A DNA stretch of 64,000 nt. Source: Thalassomonas actiniarum (GTDB taxonomy: Bacteria > Pseudomonadota > Gammaproteobacteria > Enterobacterales > Alteromonadaceae). Position numbers and translations under genes: made by a program. Where the stretch lies: contig NZ_CP059735.1 in assembly GCF_000948975.2 (NCBI RefSeq), forward strand, positions 2,604,001 through 2,668,000, written 5' to 3'. Positions 19,201 to 27,966 of this stretch are shown here, in pieces. The stretch's first letter is position 1; each line of letters begins with the position of its first letter. The notes below the pieces were generated by a model. That model searched no databases. It saw nothing but the letters and a program-made list of their open reading frames with translations, and was not told the origin of the DNA.

Positions 19201-19751
19201 TAGATAAGTTCTGGCATAAATACCTGAAAGATTATGTCGATACCAGCCAGGTGCCATGGCATTTCACCAAAGATATCGGCATCAGCCCGGATATTTTAAC
19301 CATGTACCAGAACACGGAAAAAATCCGCGAGGCTTTTTTTGAAACCGGCATGAAGTCACCCCGGATTAATTTCAGTTTGCAGCCGCAATCCCTGGATCGC
19401 AATGTCAGTCTCTTTATGTTGGAAATTGACGGCCAGCAGCTAAATTACCGTCACGGGCCACCGAGAAAAGAGCAGTTTATCTGGCCGGGCCCCAGTGCCA
19501 ACAGTGAAACCCGGATTGCTTTTACGCCACCCAATGGCGGGCGCTCCATCAATGCCAAATATGCCGGAGAATGGTCATTATTTCGCTTTTTGGACAAATT
19601 AAAGCGCGAAAGGCCAAAAACTAAGTCGGATGGTTTGTTAGAAATCACCCTAAGTGGTTATAATGCCAAGCTTAAGTTTATGCCCAACAGCGTTAACAAT
19701 CCCTTTTGGATGTTAAATCTGGAGGGCTTTTCATGTCCGACCACGTTATAA
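16206..19751 (+). CDS. tssM: T6SS inner-membrane protein TssM (IcmF)
   Basis: This 1181-residue protein has two N-terminal TM helices (about residues 18-36 and 54-71), a cytoplasmic NTPase-like domain with a full Walker A motif GPPGSGKTT (140-148), and VLIDTAGRYTTQD at the Walker B position. A third TM lies at about 450-475, followed by a long periplasmic region ending in the TssJ-binding C-terminal beta domain. It forms the membrane channel with TssL and TssJ. The intact Walker A motif suggests nucleotide binding, which some TssM proteins have lost. The 3' end overlaps tagF by 19 bp. Confidence 0.96.
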   Translation: MSFKETSKKYLSKLKPKVLITALGLICLALLIWFGGPLIAIAGYEPLLSPSARIIVLLLIVITWGLFNLSFKAKDKKNNEQVVNNLINGEEADAGSAEDRAKTEIALLHKKMAQAIEILKNTKFEKNKGIYELPWYIMVGPPGSGKTTAIQNSGLEYPLKEKMGIDMIQGVGGTRHCDWWFTNKAVLIDTAGRYTTQDSHAKQDARAWQGFLGLLKKFRPLRPINGVIISMGMAELLNQTKTERNLHARAIKQRLQELQNQLGMTFPVYVLLSKSDLVAGFNEFFDDFAKEDCEQIWGVTFDLKAQDEQGSTVSGFNKEFHGLLKNLNARINTRLKVERDLDRRAIIYEFPKQLRLLQSAADDFLKEIFSPNAYEEVPMLRGVYLTSATQEGTPIDHLSAHLSTGVRNQVKSQPAKHVRGYFIKGLLEEVIFPEKNLASTNRQHDKQNNLLRRGVIAAASVLTLGLSFAWWSSYDWNSGLVDQTQEALTYYQQVSDGGLNKDTEIITLTKGLTSLRALPVGYDGEPLVDARTMGLYQGDKLKQPAIAAYERALQGYLLPYLMKVLSQEMANNALHLNYLYETLKIYLMLYDAGHYLEEDVKIWFSAYFDRNIPGEINAGIRSELNQHLATALELGMRGEDYAENVVAHAREALTMLPLVERAYQRLKSDFMQSSIPDFKLVDILSPDSLEGFTFQSGRNFNQGIPGLFTYSGFHGIFSIEKKRVIKRLIEDSWVYGDDLNTLDEDTKIDIAEQLEQKYIRDYIFYWEDFLSDLTLKSYANSRDGAKITHALSSPDAPVKSIIAAVKKNVQLTKIPLSNNEKAAAGVVKNATDLAFQSKKSRLSRLLPDKGVKLDLELPGKEVEQAFSDLLAIDLQQLDKVQGILRSINRNLDKVSLTNSQASSYMNQRLESNFEQLGNELSEQIVDMPYPLANWLDTIATQTKGLARANQNERLNGIWKSQVLSEFRRGISGRYPFNRKSSKDVRLKDFSRFFGYQGTLDKFWHKYLKDYVDTSQVPWHFTKDIGISPDILTMYQNTEKIREAFFETGMKSPRINFSLQPQSLDRNVSLFMLEIDGQQLNYRHGPPRKEQFIWPGPSANSETRIAFTPPNGGRSINAKYAGEWSLFRFLDKLKRERPKTKSDGLLEITLSGYNAKLKFMPNSVNNPFWMLNLEGFSCPTTL

Positions 19752-20455
19752 AGGACTTGGGTTTTTGCGGTAAAATCCCCGCCAAAGGGGATTTTGTGCA
19801 AAGCGACTTTAATCCGGATTTTTTAAAAAACTGGAATGAATGGTTGCAGGCGGTGGTTGCGGTAAGCCGGGAGCAGGTGAAGGATAATTGGCTCGATTAT
19901 TACCTTACCAGCCCGGTATGGCATTTTGCCTTATCACCGGGAGTGTGTTGCGAATCCGGGGTGTTAGGCACAGTGATCCCCAGTGTTGATCAGGTGAGCC
20001 GGCACTTTCCTTTTACCCTGGCGGCGCTGCATAATGTCTCGCCATTGCAGGCCTGGCATAAAAATAACTGGTCTGCCAGCTTTGAAAATGTCATTCTAGA
20101 GGTCTTGGAAGATGATTTCGAGCTTGAGCCCTGGTTTGAACAGCTTAAAAAACAGCAGCAACAGGTCTCGGGTAGACAGATTGATATCAGCCATATTGAA
20201 TCTGAAGATAAGATAAAAAAAGGTTGGGTGATCCGGGGAGAAATGGCGCCCGAGCCGATTGAGTTGCTTCATCATCAGTATCTTCACCACTTTGGCAATT
20301 ACAGCCTGTGGTGGACTTTGGGCTCAGAACTGGTTGAGCCCTGTTTTATTGTTACCGACGGCTTGCCCCAGGTAAGCCAATTTGTTGCCATGATGGACGG
20401 CCAGTGGCAACAGCGAAACTGGAATACCAGTGAAATATATAGAAAGGAATTATAA
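19733..20455 (+). CDS. tagF: T6SS post-translational regulator TagF (ImpM)
   Basis: The ATG at 19733 is chosen because GGAGG lies 7 bp upstream and the protein then starts MSDHVIKDLGFCGKIPAKGDF, as in the family. This start lies inside tssM (19-bp overlap). The 240-residue TagF/ImpM domain shows FCGKIPAKGDFV and the VIPSVDQVSRHFPFT segment. TagF proteins hold the T6SS in the off state independently of, or together with, the PpkA/PppA/Fha switch; all these genes are present here. The stop overlaps the phosphatase start (TAATG). Confidence 0.93.
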   Translation: MSDHVIKDLGFCGKIPAKGDFVQSDFNPDFLKNWNEWLQAVVAVSREQVKDNWLDYYLTSPVWHFALSPGVCCESGVLGTVIPSVDQVSRHFPFTLAALHNVSPLQAWHKNNWSASFENVILEVLEDDFELEPWFEQLKKQQQQVSGRQIDISHIESEDKIKKGWVIRGEMAPEPIELLHHQYLHHFGNYSLWWTLGSELVEPCFIVTDGLPQVSQFVAMMDGQWQQRNWNTSEIYRKEL

Positions 20456-21234
20456 TGGCTCAATCAAGTCATGCGCAAACTCATAGGGGTACGGTAAGAA
20501 AAATCAATGAAGATGCTTTTTTAGAGTTACCTTCATTGGGGATCTGGGTAGTTGCCGATGGAATGGGAGGGCATGCCGCGGGAGATGTAGCCAGTCAGCT
20601 GGTAACTGATACCATACAAAGCGTTGTTGAAGCCGTGCCGGTTGAACAAATGAGCTGTGAATTGTTAACTCAGGCGCTTCAGGAAGCAAACGATAAATTA
20701 CAGTTAATGAGTGCCAATGAATTTTCCGGCAAGGTTGCCGGCAGCACTGTGGTGATTTTATGGATCCGCGAAAACCGCTACCACCTGCTCTGGGTCGGAG
20801 ATAGCCGGGGTTATCTGCTTCGAGATGAGCAGTTTACCCAAGTCACTAAGGACCACAGCCAGGTCAATGACATGGTGGATGAAGGTTTGTTGCGCGCCGA
20901 AGAAGCCGAGCACCATCCGCTGGCGAATGTCATCACCCGGGCGGTCGGGGTAGATAGCAAATTAGAAGTGGATATCAAAAGCGGCGAGCTGCAAAGCGGT
21001 GATGTCTTTTTGTTATGCAGCGACGGCCTAAACAAAGAAGTCAGCGATTTTGAAATTGAGCATACCTTGCTTTCGGGCAATATTATTGATGCCGGTATGG
21101 CCCTGATGCACGCATCGCTCGTTAGGAACGCCCGGGATAATGTTACCTGCATCCTGATAAAAAACAGCCTGCAAAATGAGATAAATCCGCGCGCCAATGA
21201 TGAAAGCACCATACCGCTTTTTAATAAATCATAA
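20455..21234 (+). CDS. pppA: T6SS PP2C-type Ser/Thr phosphatase (PppA)
   Basis: This 259-residue PP2C-family enzyme has VVADGMGGHAAGD (metal-binding Asp, residues about 31-43), LLWVGDSRGYLLR, LLCSDGLNKEVSD and NARDNVTCILI in the standard order, so the acidic residues of the binuclear metal centre are present. It should reverse the threonine phosphorylation made by the kinase at 9325. It is translationally coupled to tagF (1-bp TAATG overlap). It is the last gene before a 224-bp gap and a short hairpin, so it probably ends the first transcription unit. Confidence 0.94.
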   Translation: MAQSSHAQTHRGTVRKINEDAFLELPSLGIWVVADGMGGHAAGDVASQLVTDTIQSVVEAVPVEQMSCELLTQALQEANDKLQLMSANEFSGKVAGSTVVILWIRENRYHLLWVGDSRGYLLRDEQFTQVTKDHSQVNDMVDEGLLRAEEAEHHPLANVITRAVGVDSKLEVDIKSGELQSGDVFLLCSDGLNKEVSDFEIEHTLLSGNIIDAGMALMHASLVRNARDNVTCILIKNSLQNEINPRANDESTIPLFNKS

Positions 21235-21278
21235 ACGCAGCCGGATAACTTAAGCCGAAGAAAAATAGCGCCAGAGAG

Positions 21279-21298
21279 CAGGGGAAAAATTTCCCCTG
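21279..21298. terminator. Perfect short hairpin after pppA (weak terminator candidate)
   Basis: CAGGGGAAA (21279-21287) and TTTCCCCTG (21290-21298) are exact complements with a 2-nt gap, so the real loop takes in some A/T pairs. No T-run follows, so termination efficiency is doubtful. It lies 45 bp after the pppA stop. A TATAAT (21335-21340) without a good -35 follows and may belong to a tssA promoter. Confidence 0.4.
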
Positions 21299-21458
21299 TA
21301 TTGTTAAGGTTACTTAGGCTAAACTAGGTCAAAATATAATCGGATGTATATTTAGAAAACCATATTTGATGAGCATTATTTAAGAAAGTTTTATTATTTG
21401 AAAACCTGATTTCACACATGGCTTAAAAGCGGTTGGCCAAACTGTTAATTATTCAAGG

Positions 21459-22589
21459 ATGAATATAAGTTTGAATCCCCTGACTCTTGTACTTGACGAA
21501 TTTATTCAACCGATCTCGGATACGGCTCCAACCGGTACAGATCCGCGTGCGGATGTTTCCCCGACCTCGGCTTATTACCTGCTTAAAGACATACGCAACA
21601 GCGCCCGGGCGAAAGAGCGAAATGCCCTGGTAGACGATGAAAGTTTGTTATCCCTGGCTCCAGAGTGGCGGCCGGTTTTAGAGCAGGTGCCGCAGGCATT
21701 AAAAACCTCAGGCAAAGACCTTGAATTTGTTGCCTGGCTGATCGAAGCCTTATGCCGCTTACATGGTTTTGAAGGGCTGGCTTTTGGCTTTAATCTTGGC
21801 GCCGAGCTGATTGAACGTTATTGGCAAGACCTCTATCCGACTCCTGATCCCGGCGACCTGTCCGAGCGCCTTGCCCCCCTTATCGGCCTTAACGGCATTG
21901 AAAGCGAAGGTTCGCTGATCCAGCCGATCAAAGCCATTTTGATCACCGGGGGCAGCAGCGAAGAGCCTTTTGCCAGCTGGCAATATGAACAGGCCCTTGA
22001 AGTGGATCGCCTCGACAGTGAAAAACAGCAAAAACGTTTTGAAGTAGGGGCCGTGTCTTTAGAAGCGGTGCAAATCAGTATCAAGGAAACGTCGGCAGAT
22101 TTTTATGTGAAGTTAAACCGGGATGTCGATGCGGCGATCTCGGCTTTCGGGCGTTTATCATCGGCCATGGACAGCGCCATGGCAGGAGAGCCGCAACCCA
22201 CCAGTTATATCAGCAAAGCCCTGGCCGGCTGTGCAAACCATATCAAAAGCATTGCCAAAGATATTCTCAGTCAGGCGGCAGCCGATGAGGTAGACCCCGA
22301 GCAAGCAGAGGTGACCAACAAAGAAGAGGCCAATGTCAGTCCGCTGGATATTGCTGCCGCTGCTTGTGCCCTTGAACAATTAAATAGCCGGGAACAGGCG
22401 ATTAAAAACCTGGACCATATTGCCGAGTTTTTCCGTAAAACCGAGCCCCATTCCCCTATGTCTTATGCCATAGAGCAAGTGATCCGCTGGAGTGAGCTGA
22501 GTTTACCCGAATTACTTCAGGAGCTGATTGTCGATGGTGAAGCCCGTAATGGTTTCTTTAAATTATCCGGGATCAAAATCGACGATTAA
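21459..22589 (+). CDS. tssA: T6SS assembly cap protein TssA (ImpA)
   Basis: This 376-residue protein has an N-terminal ImpA domain (about residues 10-150: PTGTDPRADVSPTSAYY, ARAKERNAL, YWQDLYPTPDP). The C-terminal part ends EQVIRWSELSLPELLQELI. TssA caps the growing tail and coordinates tube and sheath polymerisation. The start is uncertain: AAGGA at 21455-21459 overlaps the ATG, so the TTG at 21471 may be used instead. It opens the second block (A-B-C-D-E-F-G-H in imp notation). Confidence 0.92.
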   Translation: MNISLNPLTLVLDEFIQPISDTAPTGTDPRADVSPTSAYYLLKDIRNSARAKERNALVDDESLLSLAPEWRPVLEQVPQALKTSGKDLEFVAWLIEALCRLHGFEGLAFGFNLGAELIERYWQDLYPTPDPGDLSERLAPLIGLNGIESEGSLIQPIKAILITGGSSEEPFASWQYEQALEVDRLDSEKQQKRFEVGAVSLEAVQISIKETSADFYVKLNRDVDAAISAFGRLSSAMDSAMAGEPQPTSYISKALAGCANHIKSIAKDILSQAAADEVDPEQAEVTNKEEANVSPLDIAAAACALEQLNSREQAIKNLDHIAEFFRKTEPHSPMSYAIEQVIRWSELSLPELLQELIVDGEARNGFFKLSGIKIDD

Positions 22590-22829
22590 CCCCGGCAGGG
22601 CAGAGTAAAAAGTAAATCGAAAAGAAGAAAAGCAAAAAAGAAAAAGTAAAAAACGGCAGATAAACAGCTAAGTCGCCACCCGGATCCACGTCCGGTATGA
22701 GAACCTTTAGCGTTTTGTTTACTGCATACTTGATAACAATGCAGGTTGAGTGCGTAGTTTGTAGTGCCTTGTTTTGTACCTGGTTTAGTAACATAAGTTA
22801 GTAAAAGTTAGTGACATAAAGGAGCTCAC

Positions 22830-23336
22830 ATGGGTATACATGACAAATTAAAAAGGGTTCGAAAACCCCGGGTTCACATCACTTATGATGTGGAAACCGA
22901 GGGAGCCGTAGTGAAAAAAGAATTGCCTTTTGTTATCGGGGTCGCCGGAGATTTTAGTGGTCATAATACCCAAGATCTTAAACCCCTTAAGGACAGGCGT
23001 TTTGTGCAAATCGACCGCGATAATTTTGATGATATCCTTAAACGCATGAACCCGACCCTGGATATTGCCGTTGATAATACCCTGAGTGAGGATGAAAACT
23101 CCCAGTTAAAAGTCGCGTTAAGTTTTAATTCACTGCAGGACTTTGAACCGGCGGCAATCGTCAACCAGGTTGAGCCTTTGAAAAAACTTATGGATACGAG
23201 AAATAAACTCAGGGACCTGATGACCAAGGTAGACAGATCCGAAGACCTTGAAAATATTCTCGAAGATGTCCTGAGTAACACCACAAGCTTAGATCAGCTG
23301 GCGGATGAACTTGATCTGAAAGGGGACCAGGAATGA
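22830..23336 (+). CDS. tssB: T6SS contractile-sheath small subunit TssB (VipA/ImpB)
   Basis: The 168-residue sequence is typical of TssB, with [21 protein letters not shown] near the start, [19 protein letters not shown], and an acidic coiled C-terminus. It polymerises with TssC into the sheath. Its start is preceded by AAGGAG at 22819-22824. The 240-bp gap to tssA contains a purine-rich run (about 22605-22650) and no recognised gene. The stop overlaps the tssC start by 4 bp (ATGA). Confidence 0.96.
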   Translation: MGIHDKLKRVRKPRVHITYDVETEGAVVKKELPFVIGVAGDFSGHNTQDLKPLKDRRFVQIDRDNFDDILKRMNPTLDIAVDNTLSEDENSQLKVALSFNSLQDFEPAAIVNQVEPLKKLMDTRNKLRDLMTKVDRSEDLENILEDVLSNTTSLDQLADELDLKGDQE

Positions 23337-24826
23337 CTACAGAAACCGAAACACTCAGCCAGGAAGGCAGCCAAAGTGGTGAAAGCCTCTCTATCCTGGG
23401 ACAGGCCATAGATGCCACCAAACAAACCGACAGTTCAAGGGCCGAGGAGCTGATCCGCTCATTAACCGAGGAAGCGTTAAAAGGTACGGTAAAATGGAAT
23501 AAAAACCTGACGGTGACCTTTAACCAGGCGATCAAGGTGATTGATGAAACCATTTCCAAGCAGCTCTCGGCCATTATGCACCATGATGAATTCCAGAAAC
23601 TCGAAGGCAGCTGGCGCGGCCTGAACCATACGGTGCAAAACTCGGAAACCAATGCGACCTTAAAAATTCGCATGATGAGCCTGAGTAAAAAAGAATTACA
23701 TAAAGACTTAAGTAAGGCGGTGGAGTTTGACCAAAGCCAGATCTTTAAAAAGATCTACGAAGCGGAATTCGGCACCCCGGGAGGCGAGCCTTATGGCGCC
23801 CTGGTCGGTGATTATGAGTTTACCAACCACCCGGAAGACATTGAAACCCTGTCGTTAATGTCAAACGTTGCCGCCGCCGGTTTTTGCCCCTTTATCTCCG
23901 CTTCCGGCGCTTCTTTGTTTGGTTTTGACGACTGGACCGAGTTAAGCAAACCCAGGGATCTGGAAAAAGTCTTCGAATCGCTGGAATACACCAAATGGCG
24001 CTCGTTCAGGGACAGTGATGATTCGCGTTTTGTGACCTTGACCATGCCCAGGGTACTGGCCCGCTTGCCTTATGGCCAGGCGACCAAAGTGGTGGAAGAA
24101 TTCAGCTTTGAAGAGTTTGATCTCGATGAAACCGGCACCCGCTCGGTCACCACGGCCCATGATGATTACTGCTGGATGAATGCCGCTTATGCCATGGCCA
24201 CCAACATGGCCCAGGCGTTTAGCCAGTATGGTTTTTGTACTGCCATTCGCGGCGCGGAAGGCGGCGGCAAGGTTGAAGGTTTGCCGGCCCATGTCTTTAC
24301 CAGTGACGACGGCGATCCGGATCTGATGTGTCCCACCGAAATCGGCATTACCGACCGCCGTGAAGCCGAACTGAGTAAGTTGGGATTCTTGCCGTTATGC
24401 CACTATAAACATACCGATTACGCGGTGTTTTTCGGCTCCCAGTCCTGTCAGAAACCTAAGGTCTACGACAGCCACGATGCCACCGCCAATGCCGCAATTT
24501 CCGCGCGCCTGCCTTATCTGATGGCGACGTCGCGTTTTGCCCATTACTTAAAAGTGATGGCCCGGGATAAAATCGGCAGCTTTATGGAAGCCGAAGATGT
24601 CGAGTCCTGGCTTAACCGCTGGATCTTATCCTTTGTCAATGCTTCCGAGGGCGGCGGTCAGGAAATTCGGGCGAAATATCCGTTGGCGGATGCCAAGGTC
24701 CAGGTCAAGGAAATCCCCGGCCAGCCCGGCTCCTACAATGCCGTGGCCTGGTTACGTCCCTGGCTGCAAATGGAAGAGCTTACCGCCTCCTTGCGTTTAG
24801 TGGCCAAGATCCCCAGCGTGGGTTAA
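23333..24826 (+). CDS. tssC: T6SS contractile-sheath large subunit TssC (VipB/ImpC)
   Basis: The 497-residue protein matches TssC along its length: [52 protein letters not shown] and the conserved C-terminal segment [18 protein letters not shown]. Together with TssB it forms the contractile sheath that ClpV (31005) takes apart. It is translationally coupled to tssB. A short stable hairpin (24846-24872) and a 117-bp gap separate it from a second TssC-family gene. Confidence 0.96.
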   Translation: MTTETETLSQEGSQSGESLSILGQAIDATKQTDSSRAEELIRSLTEEALKGTVKWNKNLTVTFNQAIKVIDETISKQLSAIMHHDEFQKLEGSWRGLNHTVQNSETNATLKIRMMSLSKKELHKDLSKAVEFDQSQIFKKIYEAEFGTPGGEPYGALVGDYEFTNHPEDIETLSLMSNVAAAGFCPFISASGASLFGFDDWTELSKPRDLEKVFESLEYTKWRSFRDSDDSRFVTLTMPRVLARLPYGQATKVVEEFSFEEFDLDETGTRSVTTAHDDYCWMNAAYAMATNMAQAFSQYGFCTAIRGAEGGGKVEGLPAHVFTSDDGDPDLMCPTEIGITDRREAELSKLGFLPLCHYKHTDYAVFFGSQSCQKPKVYDSHDATANAAISARLPYLMATSRFAHYLKVMARDKIGSFMEAEDVESWLNRWILSFVNASEGGGQEIRAKYPLADAKVQVKEIPGQPGSYNAVAWLRPWLQMEELTASLRLVAKIPSVG

Positions 24827-24845
24827 ATCAGCCGTTAACTGAGTG

Positions 24846-24872
24846 AAGGGGGAAGGCACGGGCTTTCCCCTT
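24846..24872. other. Hairpin between the two TssC-family genes
   Basis: AAGGGGGAAG (24846-24855) pairs with CTTTCCCCTT (24863-24872) apart from one bulged base. No T-run follows. It may stabilise the 3' end of the abundant tssBC message or lower expression of the following tagJ-tssEFGH genes, which is an inference. Confidence 0.35.
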
Positions 24873-24943
24873 AGCAGCTTAACACCCGCTTTAGCGCTGC
24901 TTTGATTACGTATCCTTGTTTAAACCTCTGGCATTAAGGACAG

Positions 24944-26509
24944 ATGTTAATTATGACGGTGGACAGCATTTCATTTGTTGACGATGAAATCTTTCAGCAG
25001 GCCTCTGTGTCTGGAGCTGTGCCTGTGCGTGGGGAAAAATTAAAGAACAGGCAGTTGCTGGAGCGCTTTCTACGCGAAACCGACACCCTTAAATCGCTAT
25101 TATTGTGGCTGGAAAATGCTGCAGAAAAACTCCCCCGTTTTGATAAAAAGCATGTCTTGCCGGTACTGCTTAAAGCCATCAATGAAATAGACAGGCAATT
25201 AGAGCAGCAGATAAACAGTATTCTCCACCATCCAAGCTTTCAGGCGCTGGAGGCTGCCTGGCGCTGCCTGGCTTATGTCACCGGGCAAAAAGCAACGTTT
25301 GATAAGGGGCAAAAAGTAAAAATTAAGCTGCTTGATTGTAGCTGGCAGGTGCTGAGCAAAGACATCAATAAAGCGATTGAATTTGATCAGAGTGAGTTTT
25401 TCAAACTGATTTACAACAATGAATATGACATGTCCGGCGGCGAACCGTTCGGGGTGATCATAGGAAACTATCATATCCGCCATAGCAACAGAGGCGCTAA
25501 TGGTTTGAATAGCTCCCAGGCAGCCGCCAGCCATGATATTGATGTGCTCAAAGATATTGCCCGTTGCTGCGCCGCGGCGTTTGCGCCTTTTATCACTTCG
25601 GTGCAACCGTCATTTTTTGGTGCCGATGATTTTTCCGATCTCGCCGGTCACAGCGACTTCAGCCATTTCTTCGGCGAGGATGAATATCTGAAGTGGCATA
25701 CGTTAAGGAATATGGATGAAGCCCGTTTTCTTGGCTTGACTTTACCTTATATTTTAATGCGGGCACCTTATCTTAATGATGGCAGCCGCAGTGAAGGTTT
25801 TAAATTTAAAGAAAGTATCAATAATGCCCAGCAAGATCATTTATGGGGCAATGCCGCGTTTGCCTTTGCCGGTGTGCTTATCCGCGCTTTTAGCGAGTCC
25901 GGCTGGTTCGGTCAGATCCGCGGTATGGTACCGGGGGAAAAGAAAAAAGGCCTGGTGTGTGACTTGCCTTTGTGCCGTTATGAAACCGATTTATATCAAA
26001 ACAGCCCTAAGCCGTCGGTGAATTTACTGGTGGGAGACAGGGCTGAAAAGGCATTATCCGACCTGGGCTTTATTCCGCTTTCTGCCGTGCCCGGCAGTGA
26101 ACATTTAGTGTTTTACTCCAATGCCTCGGCGCAAAAACCGCAACAGTTTGATTCCTTGCCCGCCTGCGTTAACGCGAAATTATCGGCTATGCTGCAATAT
26201 ATCTTATGTGTCTCCAGGTTTGCCCATTACTTAAAAGTGCTGGGGCGGGAAAAAATCGGCTCTTATCATTCTGCCCGCCTGTGTGAGCAAGAGCTGCAAA
26301 CCTGGCTGCATCAATATACCACGGGCTCAGATTCTGCCTCCGATGAAGTACGCAGCAAATATCCGCTGCACAGCGCGAAAATCAAGGTAAAAGAAATGCC
26401 GGGAAAACCCGGCCATTATTATTCCGTTATCCAGCTGCAGCCGCATTTTCAGCTGGATCAAATGGTGTCCAGTATCAAGTTGGTGACCGAATTAACGCCT
26501 AAACATTAG
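24944..26509 (+). CDS. Second TssC-family protein (ImpD-like)
   Basis: This 521-residue paralogue of TssC shares [68 protein letters not shown] and AKIKVKEMPGKPGHYYS with the sheath protein at 23333 but diverges elsewhere and has its own N-terminus. The gene lies between tssC and tagJ, exactly where impD lies in the Rhizobium imp locus. Its role is not settled from sequence: it could be a minor sheath or baseplate-proximal ring subunit. AAGGA (24936-24940) is only 3 nt before the ATG at 24944 and 12 nt before the ATG at 24953, so either may be used. Confidence 0.88.
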   Translation: MLIMTVDSISFVDDEIFQQASVSGAVPVRGEKLKNRQLLERFLRETDTLKSLLLWLENAAEKLPRFDKKHVLPVLLKAINEIDRQLEQQINSILHHPSFQALEAAWRCLAYVTGQKATFDKGQKVKIKLLDCSWQVLSKDINKAIEFDQSEFFKLIYNNEYDMSGGEPFGVIIGNYHIRHSNRGANGLNSSQAAASHDIDVLKDIARCCAAAFAPFITSVQPSFFGADDFSDLAGHSDFSHFFGEDEYLKWHTLRNMDEARFLGLTLPYILMRAPYLNDGSRSEGFKFKESINNAQQDHLWGNAAFAFAGVLIRAFSESGWFGQIRGMVPGEKKKGLVCDLPLCRYETDLYQNSPKPSVNLLVGDRAEKALSDLGFIPLSAVPGSEHLVFYSNASAQKPQQFDSLPACVNAKLSAMLQYILCVSRFAHYLKVLGREKIGSYHSARLCEQELQTWLHQYTTGSDSASDEVRSKYPLHSAKIKVKEMPGKPGHYYSVIQLQPHFQLDQMVSSIKLVTELTPKH

Positions 26510-26523
26510 TTTAAGGAAGATGA

Positions 26524-27330
26524 ATGAAAGAAATAAAAAGCATGTTGCAGCAGGGACGTTTAACAGATGTGATCAGCCACATTGAAACCCAGCTGCGCGA
26601 TGATCCTCTCAATGTTGATCTCAAAAGTGCCCTGGTGGAACTGTTGTGTATTAATGGTGAGCTGGAACGGGCGGACCAGTTGATCAATGCCATGGTGCAA
26701 AAACATCCTGATCTTATCGTCGGCGCTTCAAACCTGCGTTTGCTGATCCGTGCGGCACAGGAGCGGCAGGACTTTTTACAGGGGCAAGGGGTGCCTAACC
26801 TCTTTAACGAAAGAGACGAATATCTGGAGGCCTTTATGAAGCTGAACCTGGAAATCAACCAGGGGCAGCAAGGTGAAGCGCTGCAGCAGGTCTGTGAGCA
26901 GCTCGAGCGCAGCAGGCCGGATACCCGGGTCAAGATTAATGACAGCAGCAGAAAAATTGTCAGGGATCTTGATGATACCTTAGGGGGCTTTATCGAAATT
27001 TTCGGCACCGACGGCAAATTTTACATCGCCCAGTTAGCCGAGGTGGATTATGTTCATTTTAAGCCGGTGTCTTCTTTGCTTGAACAGGTATGGCGCCGGG
27101 TTGACTTAAGTATTAAAGGCGGTCCCAGCGGCGAAGCTTATCTGCCGCTGGTTTATGCCAATAGTGTTACCGATAAACAAAAGCTTGGCCGTGAAACCGA
27201 CTGGCAGCAACTGGCGCCGGAAGTATCGCGGGGGGCAGGACAGAAAATGTGGTTTGTTGATGATAAGGCAATGGCGATTTCAGAGGTGAATCATATCAAC
27301 TGTGTCTCCCTTGAGGGCGAAGCAGAATAA
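26524..27330 (+). CDS. tagJ: T6SS accessory protein TagJ (ImpE)
   Basis: The 268-residue protein has an N-terminal TPR-like helical half (about residues 1-140: LRDDPLNVDLKSALVELLCINGELERA) and a C-terminal ImpE domain with VDYVHFKPVSSLLEQVWRR and GEAYLPLVYA. TagJ binds the TssB sheath subunit and assists recruitment of ClpV in systems that have it. It starts 14 bp after the ImpD-like gene, with AAGGA upstream. Confidence 0.92.
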   Translation: MKEIKSMLQQGRLTDVISHIETQLRDDPLNVDLKSALVELLCINGELERADQLINAMVQKHPDLIVGASNLRLLIRAAQERQDFLQGQGVPNLFNERDEYLEAFMKLNLEINQGQQGEALQQVCEQLERSRPDTRVKINDSSRKIVRDLDDTLGGFIEIFGTDGKFYIAQLAEVDYVHFKPVSSLLEQVWRRVDLSIKGGPSGEAYLPLVYANSVTDKQKLGRETDWQQLAPEVSRGAGQKMWFVDDKAMAISEVNHINCVSLEGEAE

Positions 27331-27385
27331 TGCTCTGGCAGCTAAGAGGCAGGGGAAAGACAGCTCAACTTAGCGGGAGATTTCT

Positions 27386-27877
27386 ATGAGTCAATATAAC
27401 CGGCAAGCCATTGAAGTGTCTTTGCTGGATAAACTCATCGATGACAACCCCGAGCAGCCGGATATCAGGGAAGGGCACCGCGGCGTCAGCTTAGAGCAGA
27501 TCCGCGCCAATGTCAGGCGGGATCTGGAAAATTTGCTTAATGCCAAAGTGCCCTGGCAAACCTGGCCGGAATGTTACCGGGAATTGGACAATTCTTTGGT
27601 GAACTATGGCCTGCAGGACTTTTCCAGCATGGCGGTGGGCAGCCTGGAAGGGCGGCAATTATTATGTCAGAAAGTGGCGGATGCCATTAAAAGGTTTGAG
27701 CCGCGCTTTATCGAAGTGGAAGTGGAGACCGTGGATAACGAGCAGCCCCTGGACCGTATCTTGAGGTTGCGTATCAATGCCCTGTTATATGCCGATCCAG
27801 AGCCGGAATATATCAGCTTTGATTCTGAGGTGGAGCCGGTGAACTTAGGCATGAAAGTGCAGGAAACTCAGCTGTGA
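27386..27877 (+). CDS. tssE: T6SS baseplate protein TssE (gp25-like)
   Basis: This 163-residue gp25/lysozyme-fold baseplate protein has SLLDKLIDDNPEQPD at the N-terminus, SVRRDLENLLN-type segment at about residues 43-57 and SLVNYGLQDFSSMAVGS in the middle. It ends in an acidic tail. It connects the baseplate to the first sheath ring. GGGAGA precedes the ATG. A gap of about 90 bp separates it from the chosen tssF start. Confidence 0.93.
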   Translation: MSQYNRQAIEVSLLDKLIDDNPEQPDIREGHRGVSLEQIRANVRRDLENLLNAKVPWQTWPECYRELDNSLVNYGLQDFSSMAVGSLEGRQLLCQKVADAIKRFEPRFIEVEVETVDNEQPLDRILRLRINALLYADPEPEYISFDSEVEPVNLGMKVQETQL

Positions 27878-27966
27878 ACGGGGCTGTAATTGCCTGCTTT
27901 GAAGGTGAAGCCAGAAGCTAGATGTTGAAGGTGGTTCTTGAAGATGAAAGTGCAAAGGATGGAATT

